Positions 10,583 to 23,412 of a DNA stretch of 64,000 nt are shown here, in pieces; the stretch's first letter is position 1; each line of letters opens with the position of its first letter. The stretch comes from Garcia nutans. Its lineage: Eukaryota; Streptophyta; Magnoliopsida; Malpighiales; Euphorbiaceae. The position numbers and the translations under genes are program-made. Location of the stretch: assembly GCA_947685225.1 (NCBI GenBank), contig CANTUV010000004.1:13361001-13425000 (forward strand), written 5' to 3'. The notes under the pieces were generated by a model, which saw only the letters and a list, made by a program, of their open reading frames with translations, ran no database searches and was not told where the DNA came from.

Positions 10583-12121
10583 TGTGAGCAGGGATTTTCG
10601 CCCCCACCTTCAGCACTCTTTAGGCTTAGGGCCTTAGAATTCTTAAATATTAGGATTTTTCACCCATGCTTAATATTATAAAATTCTTAAATATAATGAT
10701 ATTATCTATACTACATGCAACAATTAAAATAAAGCATCATTATATTAAAATCAAATCAATGTCCAACAAAGCAAATAAATAGACACCCATCCGAGGATGA
10801 AAACATGTCCTTACATCGTCCATGTCTAAAACTAAATAGGACACCCACCGAAAGGTGGAAATGTGTCTTTTACATTGGTCTGAAAAAATTTTAAAATAAA
10901 ATAAATTACATAAAGATTAAATAATGTGGTACCCAATCATGGAAACATACCTCTTACAGTTTCAACAAATAATAATAATAAAGAAATCATCCATCCATGA
11001 TAAATAAATCAAATATTGAAATTAAATAAATCAATCATCAAAACATATAATAAACTACACAATCAAATTTAAAATTAAATAAAGTAATAAATGTATAAAT
11101 TTAAGATTTTAGAATTTTAATAACCAAATTAGGGTTTTTAAATAAAAGGAGTTAAACACAAAGACTTATAATACACAAATAAATATTGATCCCTTCGACA
11201 AGCCCATACGGTGGTCCCACATGTGAAAATAGGTTTTAGGGATGGTTCAAGGTTTATAAATGGGTTTAGGTCATGGTTTTGGGATTTAGGTTTTATAAGT
11301 TAGGGTTTAAGGTTATGCTTAATTTATGAAAGAAATCAAGAAGAAGTTAAGTAATAAAAATGTCGTGATGATAGTTTTGAAAAGTAGAGGTGATTATTGA
11401 TTTAATAAATTGAATTTAGAAGAACTTACCTGCGTGTGAAGGCTCCACCAAATTGAACAAAATTAAAACAAGCTATTGCCTGCTTTAATACAAGATTTCT
11501 GGCAGAGCAAAATCAAGGCAATGCGTTCACTGCCTTTGTATAATTTTGTTTCCTTTGTTGCTTTCGCCTTCCTTGCTTTTTTTTTCTTTTTCTTCCCTAT
11601 TTTTCTATGGTTTATGCCTCAAGTCTCAGAAAAAATTAAAAGTCCAAAAGTTTCTTTCAATAATTGCCACCCCCTTCCATGTGTTTAATACTCTTATTTA
11701 TAGGAAAACAAAAAGACCTAATCCTATTTTAATAAGGAAATACCAACTGTTTAGGAAAAAAATCATAAAACCGTGTGAAATAAGGTTTGGTCAAAAATCG
11801 GCAAGGGTCAGGGATGCTGGGCCTACGGGCTGGGTGAACTGGGCAAGCCAATTTGCTGCAAGCAGCGCCTACGGTGAACTGGGCAGTGCCCATTTTGTTG
11901 CTGCGGTGAATCCCCTTACTGCGCGGCAACGTGCCAGCGCTGCCGCGCATCGCTCACCGATCAATCTGATTTTTTATTTTTTATTATTTTTATTATTAAA
12001 ATAACTATTAAATATTTTAAATATAAATATTATAAATAGTAAATAAAATAAATACCATAAAAATTATTTTGGACTGTTTAAAAATATCAGACTGGACTGG
12101 GTCAAAAATTAAGAGTCTACA
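10583..12121 (-). repeat. Tat 3' LTR (uninterrupted copy)
   Basis: Runs from TGTGAGCAGGG to GAGTCTACA, 1539 bp. It aligns with the right-hand LTR once two solo LTRs are removed from the latter. Near 11806-11960 is a GC-rich patch in an AT-rich background. On the minus strand a purine tract (12122-12134) immediately precedes its TGTAGAC start, as expected for a 3' LTR. Confidence 0.85.
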
Positions 12122-12179
12122 ATTTGCCCCTTACATGAATGATCTGAGACTTTCAGTAGAAGAGAGTGAAAAGCAACAT

Positions 12180-13138
12180 GACTTTGAGTAGATTTTGGAT
12201 GAGGATGGGTTCTCAACCCGAGGATGAAGTTTGTTTAGGTTTTGGACCCGAAATGACTTGGGTTCTAAACCCGAGACTAGATTTGATTGGGCTCTCGATC
12301 CGAGACTTAATTTTGTGTACTCGACACAATACTAGTTTTGGATTTGGGTTCTCTACCCTAAACTAGATTTTGGGTGCTCGACCTGATACTAGATTTTGGA
12401 TGCTCGATCTGAAATTGGATTCTCGATCCTAGATTAGATTTGGATTTGGTTTGGATACTTGGACCCAATACTGAATTTTGGATACTCGACCCGAAATTGG
12501 ATTTGATTTAGGTACTTGAACTCAAGACTAGATTTTGTTTACTCAACCTGAAATTGAATTCTCAATCCTAAACTGGATTTGGGTTCTTAACCCAAAACTG
12601 AATTTTTGGTGCTCGACCCAATACTAGAATTTTAGGTGCTCGACCCGAAACTGAATTTGGGTGCTCAACCCGAAATTAAATTCTCGATCCTAAACTGGAT
12701 TTGGGTTATCGACCCAAAACTAAATTTTGGGTGCTCGACCCAATATTGGATTTTTGGGTGCTCGACCCAAAACTAAATTTGGGTGCTCGATCTGAAATTG
12801 GATTCTCAATCCTAAACTGGATTTGGGTTCTTGACTCAAAATTGAATTTTGGGTGCTCGACCCAATACTGAATTTTTAGGTGCTCGACCCGAAACTAAAT
12901 TTGGATGCTCGACCTGAATCTAGATTCTCAATCCTAAATTGGATTTGGGTTCTCGACCCTAAACTAAATTTTGGGTGTTCGAGCCAATACTGAATTTTTA
13001 GGTGCTCGACCCGAAACTGAATTTGGGTGCTCGATTCGCAATTGGATTCTCGATCATAAACTGGATTTGTTTTCTCGACCCAAAACTAAATTTTTGGTAC
13101 TCGACCCAATAATGAATTTTTGGGTGTTATTCGAACCT
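12180..13138. repeat. 122-bp tandem array in the Tat 3' region
   Basis: A degenerate short unit (GGTGCTCGACCC plus AAACTGAATTT-like spacer, roughly 24-40 bp) is organised into a higher-order repeat. TTCTC marks recur at 12559, 12681, 12803, 12925 and 13047, exactly 122 bp apart. More divergent units extend left to about 12180. It lies between gag and the 3' LTR, the place where Tat/Ogre elements are known to carry variable tandem repeats. Confidence 0.9.
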
Positions 13139-13508
13139 CGAAGGACACATTATTCACTTTAACAAAGAATAGATAATACAATATAAGAAAATGCAATGTG
13201 ATATGCTCATGTATGCATGATATGCATGAATAACACTTATAGTGGTTCCGTAGACTCATAGATCGAGGTGATCAACTGAAGTGTTCTCATTGACTCCATC
13301 CAGATGGTTGTTTAGGTCTTGCAATGGAATGATAGAAAGCTTCGCTTTTATGTCTTTTATCTTTGAGATATTGAAAACATGAATAATGGAGGCCCCAAGT
13401 AGCAGAGATACATCCATTTCAAATTATGATTTAGTATGTCAATTGGTAGCTTTTTCATAACCTTGCTAGTAATCATTTCCTTTGCCCAATGTGTCCTTCG
13501 AGGTTCGA
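13131..13508. repeat. 378-bp segment bounded by a perfect 21-bp inverted repeat
   Basis: The left arm at 13131-13151 (starts TCGAACCTCGAAGG) has an exact reverse complement at 13488-13508. The inside has no coding frame. It could be a MITE-like insertion, although I see no clear target duplication, or a rearranged copy of a Tat internal segment. Confidence 0.7.
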
Positions 13509-15289
13509 TAGTTCAACATACTCCCCTTAACTTGAAGTCTTTGTAATTTTTTTTTTCATTTTTTCATTTTGATTTTGAAATCAAATGTTGGCTTTGCCAA
13601 ATTAATGTCAATTTACCTCAGGACTTGATTTTCCAAATTAACATATCTGTAACACGACAACCTTAGTTACCATACTAAACTCGAGAATCATTTCTATTTG
13701 CGCAAGAACTATTGCACTTCAGATAGGCACATACACATTTCTTGGCTAGAGGTCTCATTGAGTTTCAATATTGTCTATCTCATATGCATGCTTATTCAAA
13801 CTATCTCCATTAATAGACTCTACCTACCAAGAGAGATCAACATGTCTTTGATAGGCTTGAAATAGGGTCTATAAGGGACATGGGTTAAATGAAAGCCATT
13901 TTGAAAATAGAGGCGATGTGACACAATGGACAAGCCTTCACACTATAAACTTTTCTTGGAACTTTAAATAGTTGGGAGCATGCAAAGATAGAGCTTTGAA
14001 TGTTCTCCCATATTCTTGGCATTAATCTGGATCTTGATTGGGATAGTCTTTTCCCTTACGAAAAGGTTGATACCCACATTCCTTTTCTTTCTTCTTTTCC
14101 CTTTTCTTTCTCTTTATTTTTCTTTCTCCTTCTTTCTTTGAGCATTTTATCATTTTGTCCTTCTTTCCTGTAGGACTGTCAAGTACAGGACTTTCAAGAA
14201 CTGGATGACCTTTCTCCTTTTTCTCCAATTTTGATTAAATCTTTGGTTGGGTTGGACAAATTCAAGTCAAACTGTTCTTATAAACCAAATGGAATTTTTT
14301 TGCTGCTTTAGGTAAAAGAGAACTCAATTGGATTTCTAAACTGCCTTTTTGGGTTTCATCTTTTTTCTTTTTTTCTTCTTTTTCCTTTTTTCTTCTTTCT
14401 TCTTTTTGTATTATTATTTTTTGTTTTTTTAGTCTTTTTGATTCTTTTTTTTTTGTTTTAGCTCTAAAAGAGTTGTCTTGTTTATACCAACTTGGGTTTC
14501 TAATAATGGATGACTGGAGTGACATAAATCTTCTTTAACAGGGATAAATCAGTTGTTACTCTGATGTTGTCTTGATAGATTGGAGATATTAGGTGAACTT
14601 CAACTACCCTTATGGTCTTGAGAACATCAACTATCCTTACAGTTTTGGCTATGCATTCCATTCTTTGATCTTCTTGCCTCTTCACCTTAGTGATCATAAG
14701 ACTTGCCAAAAGTGTAACAATAACTCAGGACAGGTCATTGGGCTTATAAATCAATGAAAAGAAAGATAAAATTCTATGAAGACTCAAAGAGACAACTGGG
14801 GATTGATATTTAATTGGGTGGATGCTAGTTGTTGGCTTGTCAAACAATGCCTAAATCCTTTCTCTCTTAAATAAGCAGAGTTCAATTTTGCCTCAAAAAT
14901 TTGTCAAAGCATGTTCTAAGACTGACTAGGACCTAGACAAAAGACATTATGTAGGAGCCCTCTCTAAGTAAGCATACACAACTCAATGCTATAGAGCAAT
15001 TCCATCACCTAGTAAAGTCATTCAAGTCATGTTGCATAGATACGCTAATTTATAAATATCAAGTTAAATTCATCATTGGTTGAGCACCATAATGAACAGA
15101 GACTAGGAAAAATTTGATGAAAATAATTTATTCAAACAAATTTAAATTTGAAAAACGTGATTGTTCCATAAAACACCAAATAAAGAAATAAAAAAAAAAC
15201 AAACAAGCCAAGGGAAGTTTATTGAGTTAAGCTTCTTCTCCTTTCACATCTTCAAAATTCCCATCTTGAAAGGAGGATAAGACAAGATC
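13509..15289 (-). other. Non-coding internal region of the Tat element
   Basis: No retroviral motifs on either strand. Minus-strand purine-rich DNA at about 14050-14470 gives K/E-rich open frames that are composition artefacts. This is where pol would be in an autonomous Tat element. Confidence 0.6.
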
Positions 15290-16008
15290 TTCCTACAATC
15301 CTCCTCCTACCATGAAAGCTGCCGGTGGTGGCACTCTGTTGAACCTAGGCAGAGGATTGCATTTGGTATTGGGCTTATCATGCTCGGGTAGCTTACCACT
15401 ATCAATCAAATCTTGGATCTCGTGTCTTAGATGAGCACATTTATCCATCTCATGCCCTTGCATTTGATGAATTGAAAGAAGGGTAGCGGTCGAGGAGCCA
15501 ACGGTTGTAACAACCCCTTCTTCTATAGCTTGTTGAAAACCCAAGATAGAGGTTTCCCTAATTATGAGAACTGTCTTTTAGTTCCTTGACCAGTTGCATT
15601 AACATCAACTTCCTTTTGCATGCTTTGATTGCCCGACTGGTAGTTCCCTTTCTCATTTCTTCTTGCCAAAAAGCGGTTCTTCTCCCTTTACCATTCTTCA
15701 ATTTGCAGACCAGCTTGGAGAAGGTCCTTGAAATCTCGAATGAGCGTATGAGATATCCTTTCGCGAAGGCTAGGTAACACTTCTCTCACAATCATTCTAA
15801 TTGGATCAAATTCATCAAGCCTTCTCTTGAGCAATGCAGCTTTATTTCTCCACCTCTTCATATAGTCCACGAAGTTTTCATTCGGCCTTTGTCTAATGGA
15901 CTCCACCTCCATTAGAGTAACTTCCAATTCAGCATTGTATCCATATTGTTGGATGAAGGCCTTGTATAGTAGATCCCAATTATTTTATGGGCCATCATCT
16001 AAGGTATT
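15290..16008 (-). pseudogene. Tat gag, C-terminal half
   Basis: From 16008 leftward the frame gives LLYKAFIQQYGYNAELEVT, then RQRPNENFVDYMKRWRN (typical Tat gag, usually SFxEYAQRWRxLA), VREVLPSLRERI, and at the end GHEMDKCAHLRHEIQDLID, which matches the family's GH...C...L..KIQ.LID tail. An in-frame TAA lies near 15985. Frame changes occur between 15688 and 15544. The N-terminal half is at 25953-26620, on the other side of the Tekay insertion. The two halves meet at the duplicated GTATT. Confidence 0.8.
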
Positions 16009-18547
16009 TGTAATATCCCAAAGTATACCCTAAAAGTTTTGGAATACTTATTGTTATATTTGAATTAAATGTTATAAATGTATATGTTTAAATGGAAAGA
16101 GAAAAGAGGTAAGGGAAGAGTGTATATGTTGTATATATTGTGATATATACAACATATACAATTCAAAGAAATGGAAGTCAAAAGAAGATAAATTAATTAT
16201 TTTAAATTAATTAATTAATAGGAAATTGGATTAATGAGTGGAAGAGGATATTTTAGAGTATTTTAATATTAAAATACTTGGTGGATTTTAAAAGGAGGTT
16301 TAAGTGGTTAGTAAGTGTTTGACTTTGCTATTATTCTTTCTTCTTCTTCTTTTCTTTTCCTTCATGGCCGGCACCCTCCAAAGTAAGAGAGAAAGAGAGT
16401 TTTTGATTTTCTAAGCTCAAGATTGAAGGATGTTTCAAGTGATCAAGTTGGAAATCTAAGAAGTTTCATCAACTTTGGTAAGTTTTCCACTTGATTTTCT
16501 TATTTTCTTTTAAGTTGTATTGGAGTTTGATTGTTGATTATTGTTAGTATGAGTATGTTTGTTTGTGGTGTGTTTGAGAGTGTTGGGTTTAATTGATTGT
16601 GATTTTGGGGTTGAATTGAAGAGAAGGAGTTAGGTTTGGTGTTGGAAGAGTAAGAGTTGTGTTTATGTTATGGTTGTGAATTGGTAATTGAAGTAAATAT
16701 TGAGTTTGATCAATTATTATCTTAGATTTTCTATATGTTGTGTGTAATGAAGTTAAAAGCATAGAATACATGAGTTTAATCCGAAGCAGAGGCAAAATGA
16801 ATGCCACGGTCATGGCAATTGTGTGCCACGGTCGTGGCAAATGAGTGCCATGGTCGTGGCAAGTGAGGGACACGACCGTGGGATTGAAAGTGTGACTGTG
16901 TCTTCAAAAATTTTGATATAGCAGAGCAAGTTCCAATGCCACGCCCGTGGCCCTTGAAGGCCACGACCGTGGGGGGTTTAAAAGCAAAGTGTACAGACTC
17001 GTTTGCTATCCCATGGTCGTGGGATTGTGAGGCCACTCCCGTGGGGACCTATATAGTGGTTCTGGCTTGTAATTTGTGATCTACGGGCCTAGTATGAGAC
17101 TAATAGGTGAATAATTGTATTGAAATTCATGTGTATCTATAAGTAAGTGTGTATTATTCCTTTTGAATTAGGTTGTGAAGAGGTTGAGTTGCCCTAATCC
17201 AAGTAGTGAAGAATTCTTGGAAGAGGACGTGTATAGATTGGTGTGAGTTGCTCTTGAGGTAAGTACAAACTTACATGGTTGCATACATTTACATGATTTT
17301 GAGACTTAACACATTTAGTTGTAAATGTATTAATTAATATATTTCATTGTTAATATATTGTATTAATGTTATGATTTGCATAATGTGAAAGATATGATGA
17401 TCATTCAAAATGTATGTTCAATGCAATTGGTTGTATATACTTTAATGATGAGATGTGAAGCCATTGTTGTTCGCTATGATAATGCAAATGAAATAATTGG
17501 GCCATGATTGCCTAGTTTAATTATGAGTAATGAAATGAGAAATGAAATGAGAAATGAATTGTGAAAGAGATTGATAATGAAATAAATGAATTAAATGTGT
17601 GCCTAGTATGTTATTCAATTTTCAGAGTTCTGGGTTTGGCGACATGCCTATGAATTGTTGGACAGGTGAAAAGACCGGGTTGTAAGCCGAGTCCAGCTGA
17701 TAAATGTGAAATATGATGTTTTTGGGGTGAAAAGACTGGGTCGTAAGCCTCAAAAACAGTAACAGTCTAGCCGGGTTGAGGACCAAGATACTGGGGCCCT
17801 AGGGTCTAGCCGGGTTGAGGTCCAAGAGACTGGGTCTGTTACACTAACCATGGATAGATATATATATATATATATATATATCGCCTACGGGCTTGATGAT
17901 TGTGAATATGGACCAAAGCAATAACTCTAAATTTTGAATAACATATTAGATCCTTTTTGGGCCCATGCTTGTCTTTGTTTCAATGTGAATAATAAATGGT
18001 AAAACAATTAAATAAGATAATGAAATGTATTGTTATGAAATATAGCATTTTTGAATATGATCTCTATTGCTTGAAAGTATGACATTGACATTGCATTAAA
18101 GCATATTTTTATTGTGGTTTGTACCACTAAGCCTATAGCTTAGCGCGATTGTGGTTCATTGCGCAGGTGACAGGGAAGAACTGGAGAATCGAGTCTAGAC
18201 TTTGAAGTGTTCATTGTGGGCTTAAAGATCAGAGACGAACTGCCAAGCATGTATAAACTTTATGTTTTTTAAACATGGATTTTGATGTATTTATATATGT
18301 GAATACCACTACATTTTCCGCTGCATAATGAATAAATGTTTTATCTAGTATAGTTTATAATATAATATGAAGTATTTTAAGTTTTCTTATATTATTGCAG
18401 AAGAAGATAAAAATTGGGTATATATATTTTTTTGCTAAATGAAAAGATTTATTTATTGAGTAAATCGTGACACTCCTGTATCTAGTATACGTATATTACA
18501 GGTGTAGTAGTATGTAGTGTGCGTATACAGGATATAGGGGTATTACA
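16009..18547 (+). repeat. Tekay-1 5' LTR
   Basis: TGTAATATCCC to GGGTATTACA, 2539 bp. In order it shows: the near-terminal palindrome (16123-16161), a splice-donor-like TTTGGTAAGTTTTCC near 16478, a cluster of CCACG/CGTGG palindromes (16803-17045), an acceptor-like TTTTGAATTAG (17160-17170), a second donor GAGGTAAGTACAAAC near 17259, a GACCGGGT/CTAGCCGGGTTGAGG repeat zone (17660-17850), an AT microsatellite (17862-17882), and an acceptor-like TTGCGCAG near 18160. Confidence 0.95.
16123..16161. repeat. Near-terminal LTR palindrome
   Basis: TGTATATGTTGTATATA and its exact reverse complement are separated by six bases. The same feature is at the same distance from the start in the other Tekay LTRs (about 23527, 43523, 51389, 58803, 61526, 63460), and on the minus strand at 5829-5870. 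It lies in U3. Confidence 0.85.
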
Positions 18548-18554
18548 ATTGTTT

Positions 18555-18567
18555 TGGTATCAGAGCC
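18555..18567 (+). other. Primer-binding site (initiator tRNA-Met), Tekay-1
   Basis: TGGTATCAGAGCC lies seven bases after the LTR end. It matches the standard plant primer-binding site for initiator tRNA-Met. Confidence 0.9.
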
Positions 18568-18718
18568 TAGGTTTGAGATTCTCAACCTAGGTAAATTGTA
18601 AGAAAAAGAAAATTTTGAGTTTTAAAATATTATTTTTAAATAAGATACATGTTTTGGTATTGACAGTCTTTGATCTTTGATGAGGTATTTTCTGCTGTGT
18701 TTGCAGATATAGGTAGTG

Positions 18719-21700
18719 ATGGCGTCTCAGTCATGTCAGTCCATATAAGGTAGTACTGAGAGTGTAGCTCTTGAAGAGGGTAGAGATGGGGCTAGGGTTG
18801 AGAGAGCTAGTGAGGCACCTGCTCTTGTGCCAGAGAGATCTGCTACTGATGAGATTTTGCCGGTTTGGTTACGGCATGTGATAGAATTGTTGAGGCAAGC
18901 TCCAGTGCAGGCACCGCCACCACAGCCACATGTACCGGTGAGGCATTATGATAAATTGAGAAAGTATGGGGCTGAAGATTTCTTTGGTACTACAGATCCT
19001 GCAATAGCTGAACAGTGGTTGGATAGAGTTCAGAGGGTATTCATCCAACTGCAAGCCACTCCTGAAGAGAAATTTGATTATGCTAGATCCCTTCTGCAGA
19101 AAGATGCTTATGATTGGTGGAAGACAGTTCCACATGCCATGGATGATCCACCGACTTTGTTTTATAGTGATTTTCTATGAGAGTTAGAGCAGAAATATAC
19201 TCCGAGGGAGTATAAGGATGTCAAGAAGATGGAATTTCTGAATCTGAGACAAGATAACCGGACTGTGACAGAGTATGAGGTAGAGTTCATCCAGTTGAAT
19301 CACTATGCCGGTGGGATTATTTCTGATGAGATTGACCAGTGTAGGAGATTTGAGGAAGGATTGAGGCCCTCTATTATGTGTATTGTTGCTGGTTCCCGAT
19401 ATCAAGATCTTTCCTAGCTTGTTGCAGCAGCCAGAAGTGTTGAGAGAGCACAGGCTATTGCAGCAGCTGCTACTGAAGAGGAGACCAGAGTTAGGAGATC
19501 CCAGTTTGAGGCAGGATCTTCATCTATGAAGAGAGGCCGAGGAAGTTTTGTTCCGAGAGTCAGTAGGAGCCAGAGGCAGTCGGGTAGGTCAATTCAGTAT
19601 CAGAGGCAGAGACCAAGACCTACAATTTCTGTAGCTAGTGCTCCGACTCCAGTGGTTCAGAGGTCTACTCCACCTACATGTGTTCATTGTGGTAGGATAC
19701 ATGGGGGTGCTTGTTGGAAGATTGGTGGATCAGCTGTGTGTTTCAGATGTGGATCACCTGACCATTTCATTAGAGATTGTCCTGAGATGTAGGAGCATAG
19801 GCAGGCAGATTCTGCAGTTTCTCGACCTAGTGTGAGAGGAGGTCGAAGTGGTAGAGGTGTTAGTAGAGGTGGTCAACCTGGGATCAGTCAGAGAGGAGGC
19901 TCTACATCCGGAGGCAGTAGGCCAGATGAGGTTGGGTCTTCTCAGTGAGTGTATGTGATGCAGAGGCAACCGGATGCTTCAGCAGTCATTACGGGTACAT
20001 TTTCTTTATTTGGCATTTCAGTTCTTGCTTTGATTGATCCAGGATCTACTCATTCATACATACGTGCATCTATCTTGCCTGTGTCTGAATTGCATTCAGA
20101 GTCCTTAGTATTTGATGTGTTGGTGACAAATCCTTTAGGGCATAGTGTGGTTGTTAGCAAGGTGCATCGTGATAGTGCAGTTGTGGTGCAAGGTGAGGAG
20201 TTTCGTGGTGATATTATTGAAATGCCTTTTAAGGAGTATGATTTTATTTTAGGTATGGATTGGTTGTCTAAGCATGGAGCTGTAGTAGACTGTCAAAAGA
20301 AGTGTGTTATCTTGAGAACCAGTGATGGTAGAAGTGTGATGGTATCTAGTGAGCAGAGACAACTTGCATCCTTGTTTGTTTCAGCTGTTGCAGCTAGTAA
20401 GTTAATTAAAAAAGGGTGTGATGCTTATCTTGCTCATGTTGTGGATACTAGAGTAGTGGGTTCTCAACTTGATAGTATAACCACGGTTGCGGAATTTCCA
20501 GATGTTTTTCCGGAGGAGTTGCCAGGGTTACCCCTTGAGAGAGAGGTTGAGTTTGGTATCAATTTGTTGCCTGGTACCACTCCCATCTCTATTACTCCTT
20601 ATCGAATGGCACCTGCTAAGTTGAGAGAGTTAAAGGTGCAGTTGCAGGAGTTGTTGGATAAAGAGTTTGTTCGCCCTAGTGTTTCTCCGTGGGGAGCTCC
20701 TGTTTTGTTTGTAAAGAAGAAGGATGGTACTTTGAGGTTGTGCTTCGATTATAGGCAATTGAATAAGGTGACTATCAAGAATAAGTATCCTTTGCCTCGG
20801 ATTGATGATCTCTTCGATCAGTTGAAGGGAGCAGCAGTATTTTCCAAGATTGATTTGAGATCAGGGTACCATCAGTTGAGAGTCAGAGTTGAAGATGTTC
20901 CTAAGACAGCTTTCCGCACAAGGTATGGGCATTATGAGTTTTTGGTAATGCCTTTTGATTGACGAATGCACCTGCAGCTTTCATGGATTTGATGAATAGG
21001 GTGTTTAGGCCCTACCTAGATCAGTTTGTGGTGGTCTTCATTGATGATATTTTGGTGTATTCGTGTAATGAAGAGGATCATGTCAAGCATCTGCGGATTG
21101 TGTTGCAGACCCTGAGAGAAAAGCAATTGTATGCTAAGTTGTCGAAGTGTGAGTTTTGGCTGGATCAAGTGACTTTTCTGGGTCATATAGTTTTAGTAGA
21201 TGGTATAAGAGTTGATCCGAGTAAAGTTGAGGCCATTTTGAATAGTAGTCCACCAAAGTCTGTGACCAAAGTTAGAAGTTTTCTGGGTTTGGCTGGCTAT
21301 TATCGATGCTTTGTGAAAGGTTTTTCTTTGATAGTTACTCCACTCACCAGATTACTTCGAAAGGGAGTTAGATTTGTATGGACAGATCAGTGTCAAGCTA
21401 GTTTTGAACAGTTGAAGGAAATGTTATCTCAAGCTCCTGTTCTTACATTGCCTGTGGAAGATAAACCATATGTGATTTGTAGTGATGCTTCACATAATGG
21501 TTTAGGTTGTGTTTTGATGCAAGAGGGTAAAGTTATAGCTTATGCTTCTCGGCAGTTGAAGCCGCATTAGCTTAATTATCTGACGCATGATTTGGAGTTA
21601 GCAGCTATAGTTTTTGCTTTGAAGATTTGGCGACATTACTTGTATGGGGAGAAGTGTTTCATTTACACAGATCATAAGAGTTTGAAATATTTGGGGGTTC

Positions 21701-23366
21701 AGAGAGAGCTTAATCTTCGGCAAAGACAATGGTTGGAGCTGATCAAAGATTACGACTGTTTGATTGATTATCATCCTAGTAAGGCAAATGTTGTTGCGGA
21801 TTCCTTGAGTCGGAAGTCTTTGACAGGTTTGACTGTTTATTCGCTCTCATTGCTTGTTGAGTTGAGAGCGTTGCATGCTAGTTTTGAATCAGGTGATGAT
21901 TGTGCGTTGTTAGCTCAATTGCAGTTGAGACCGGTGTTGTTGGATCAGATTAAAGAGGCTCAATTGGTTGATGAGAATATTCTGAAGATTGTTTCAGATT
22001 GCCAAAATGGGGAGAGCTAAGATTTCCATATAAGAGATAATGGTAGCCTTTGGTTCAAGGATAGATTGTGTGTTCCTAATGATGCAAGATTGAGAAAGAG
22101 TATTTTAGAGGAAGCACACCAGTCGATTTTTGCTATGCACCTTGGGAGTACAAAGATGTATCAGGTTTTGAAGCAACATTATTGGTGGTCAGGTATGAAG
22201 AGGGACATAGCGGAATTTGTATCTAAATGTCTCACTTGTCAAAGGGTGAAAGCTGAGCATCAAGTTCCAACAAGGTTGCTTCAACCTTTATCAGTGCCTG
22301 AATGGAAATGGGAACGTGTGACAATGGATTTTATGTTTGGTTTGCCTTTGACTCAGAAGAAGCATGATGTTATCTGGGTGATTGTTGATCGGTTGACAAA
22401 GACAGCTCATTTTATTCCAGTTAGAATGGATTATTCTCTTGAGAAGTTGGCTAAGCTGTATATCAATGAGATAGTGAAGTTGCATGGAGTCCCAATTTCT
22501 TTGGTGTCTGATCGAGATCCTCGGTTTACTTCAAGGTTTTGGAAAAGTTTACATGGTGCTTTGGGTTCTCAATTGCACTTTAGCACTGCTTCTCATCCGC
22601 AGACAGATGGGCAGTCAGAGAGAGTGATACAAATTTTAGAAGACATGTTGAGAAGTTGTGTCATTGAATCCTCTGGAAGTTGGGATAGATTTTTGCCATT
22701 AATGGAATTTGCTTATAACAATAGTTATCAGTTTAATATTAAAATGGCACCATATGAGGCATTGTATGGTAGAAGATGTAGAACACCTCTATGTTGGAAT
22801 GAAGTTGGAGAAGGCAAATTGGTGGGTCCTGATTTGATTAAAGAAACAGAAGAGACAGTGAAAATAATTCAGGATCGGTTGAAAGCAGCTTCAGATCGGC
22901 AGAAATCTTATTCAGATTTGAAAAGGAGAGACATAGAGTTTGATGTTTGAGATAAAGTATTTCTGAAAGTGTCTCCTTGGAAAAAGATTTTGAGATTTAG
23001 CAGAAAAGGGAAGCTAAGTCCTCATTTTATTGGACCTTACGAAGTATTAGAAAGAGTTGGACAGTTGCTTATCGACTTGCCTTGCCTCCTGAGTTGGATA
23101 GAATTCACAATGTCTTCCATGTTTCTATGCTACGGAGGTACAGATCAGATCCATCTCATGTTCTGTCCGTTGAATCTATTGAAGTGAATCCTGATTTGAC
23201 TTTTGAATAAGAACCAGTTGCTATTTTGGCACATGAAGTGAAAGAGTTGAGAAATAAGAAAGTGCCACTTGTAAGGGTTCTTTGGAAGAATCATGCGAAG
23301 GAAGAGGCAACTTGGGAGAGTGAGCAAGCGATGCGAGATCAGTATCCCCAGCTGTTTCAGACTTGA
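18719..23366 (+). pseudogene. Tekay-1 gag-pol polyprotein, dead
   Basis: Same order and near-identical motifs as the intact copy at 54003: gag (18719-19790, zinc knuckle CFRCGSPDHFIRDC), protease (about 20030), reverse transcriptase (20600-21250, FIDDILVYS), RNase H (21470-21800), integrase (22100-22700, with SDRDPRF and SERVIQI), GPY module and chromodomain (to 23366). Breaks I can see: TAA at 18746, TGA at 19178, TAG at 19415, TAG at 19790, TGA near 19946, a one-base deletion near 20957, TAG at 21568, TAA at 22018, TGA at 22948, a frameshift near 23063 and TAA near 23208. No full protein can be made. Confidence 0.95.
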
Positions 23367-23398
23367 TATCAGGTAATTTCGAGGACGAAATTTCTTTT

Positions 23399-23410
23399 TA
23401 GAGGGGGAGA
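23399..23410 (+). other. Polypurine tract, Tekay-1
   Basis: TAGAGGGGGAGA precedes the 3' LTR start at 23413. It is the conserved plus-strand primer site of this family. Confidence 0.85.
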
Positions 23411-23412
23411 AT

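Noticed and set aside
14022..14525. Lysine/glutamate-rich open frames on the minus strand
   Set aside because: They come from a long pyrimidine-rich stretch. No domain, no related frame elsewhere, and the position is within the non-coding part of the Tat element.
17862..17882. (TA)n tract in the Tekay-1 LTR as a TATA promoter
   Set aside because: It is a variable microsatellite (different length in the 3' LTR) and lies after the conserved donor/acceptor motifs, too far downstream for U3.
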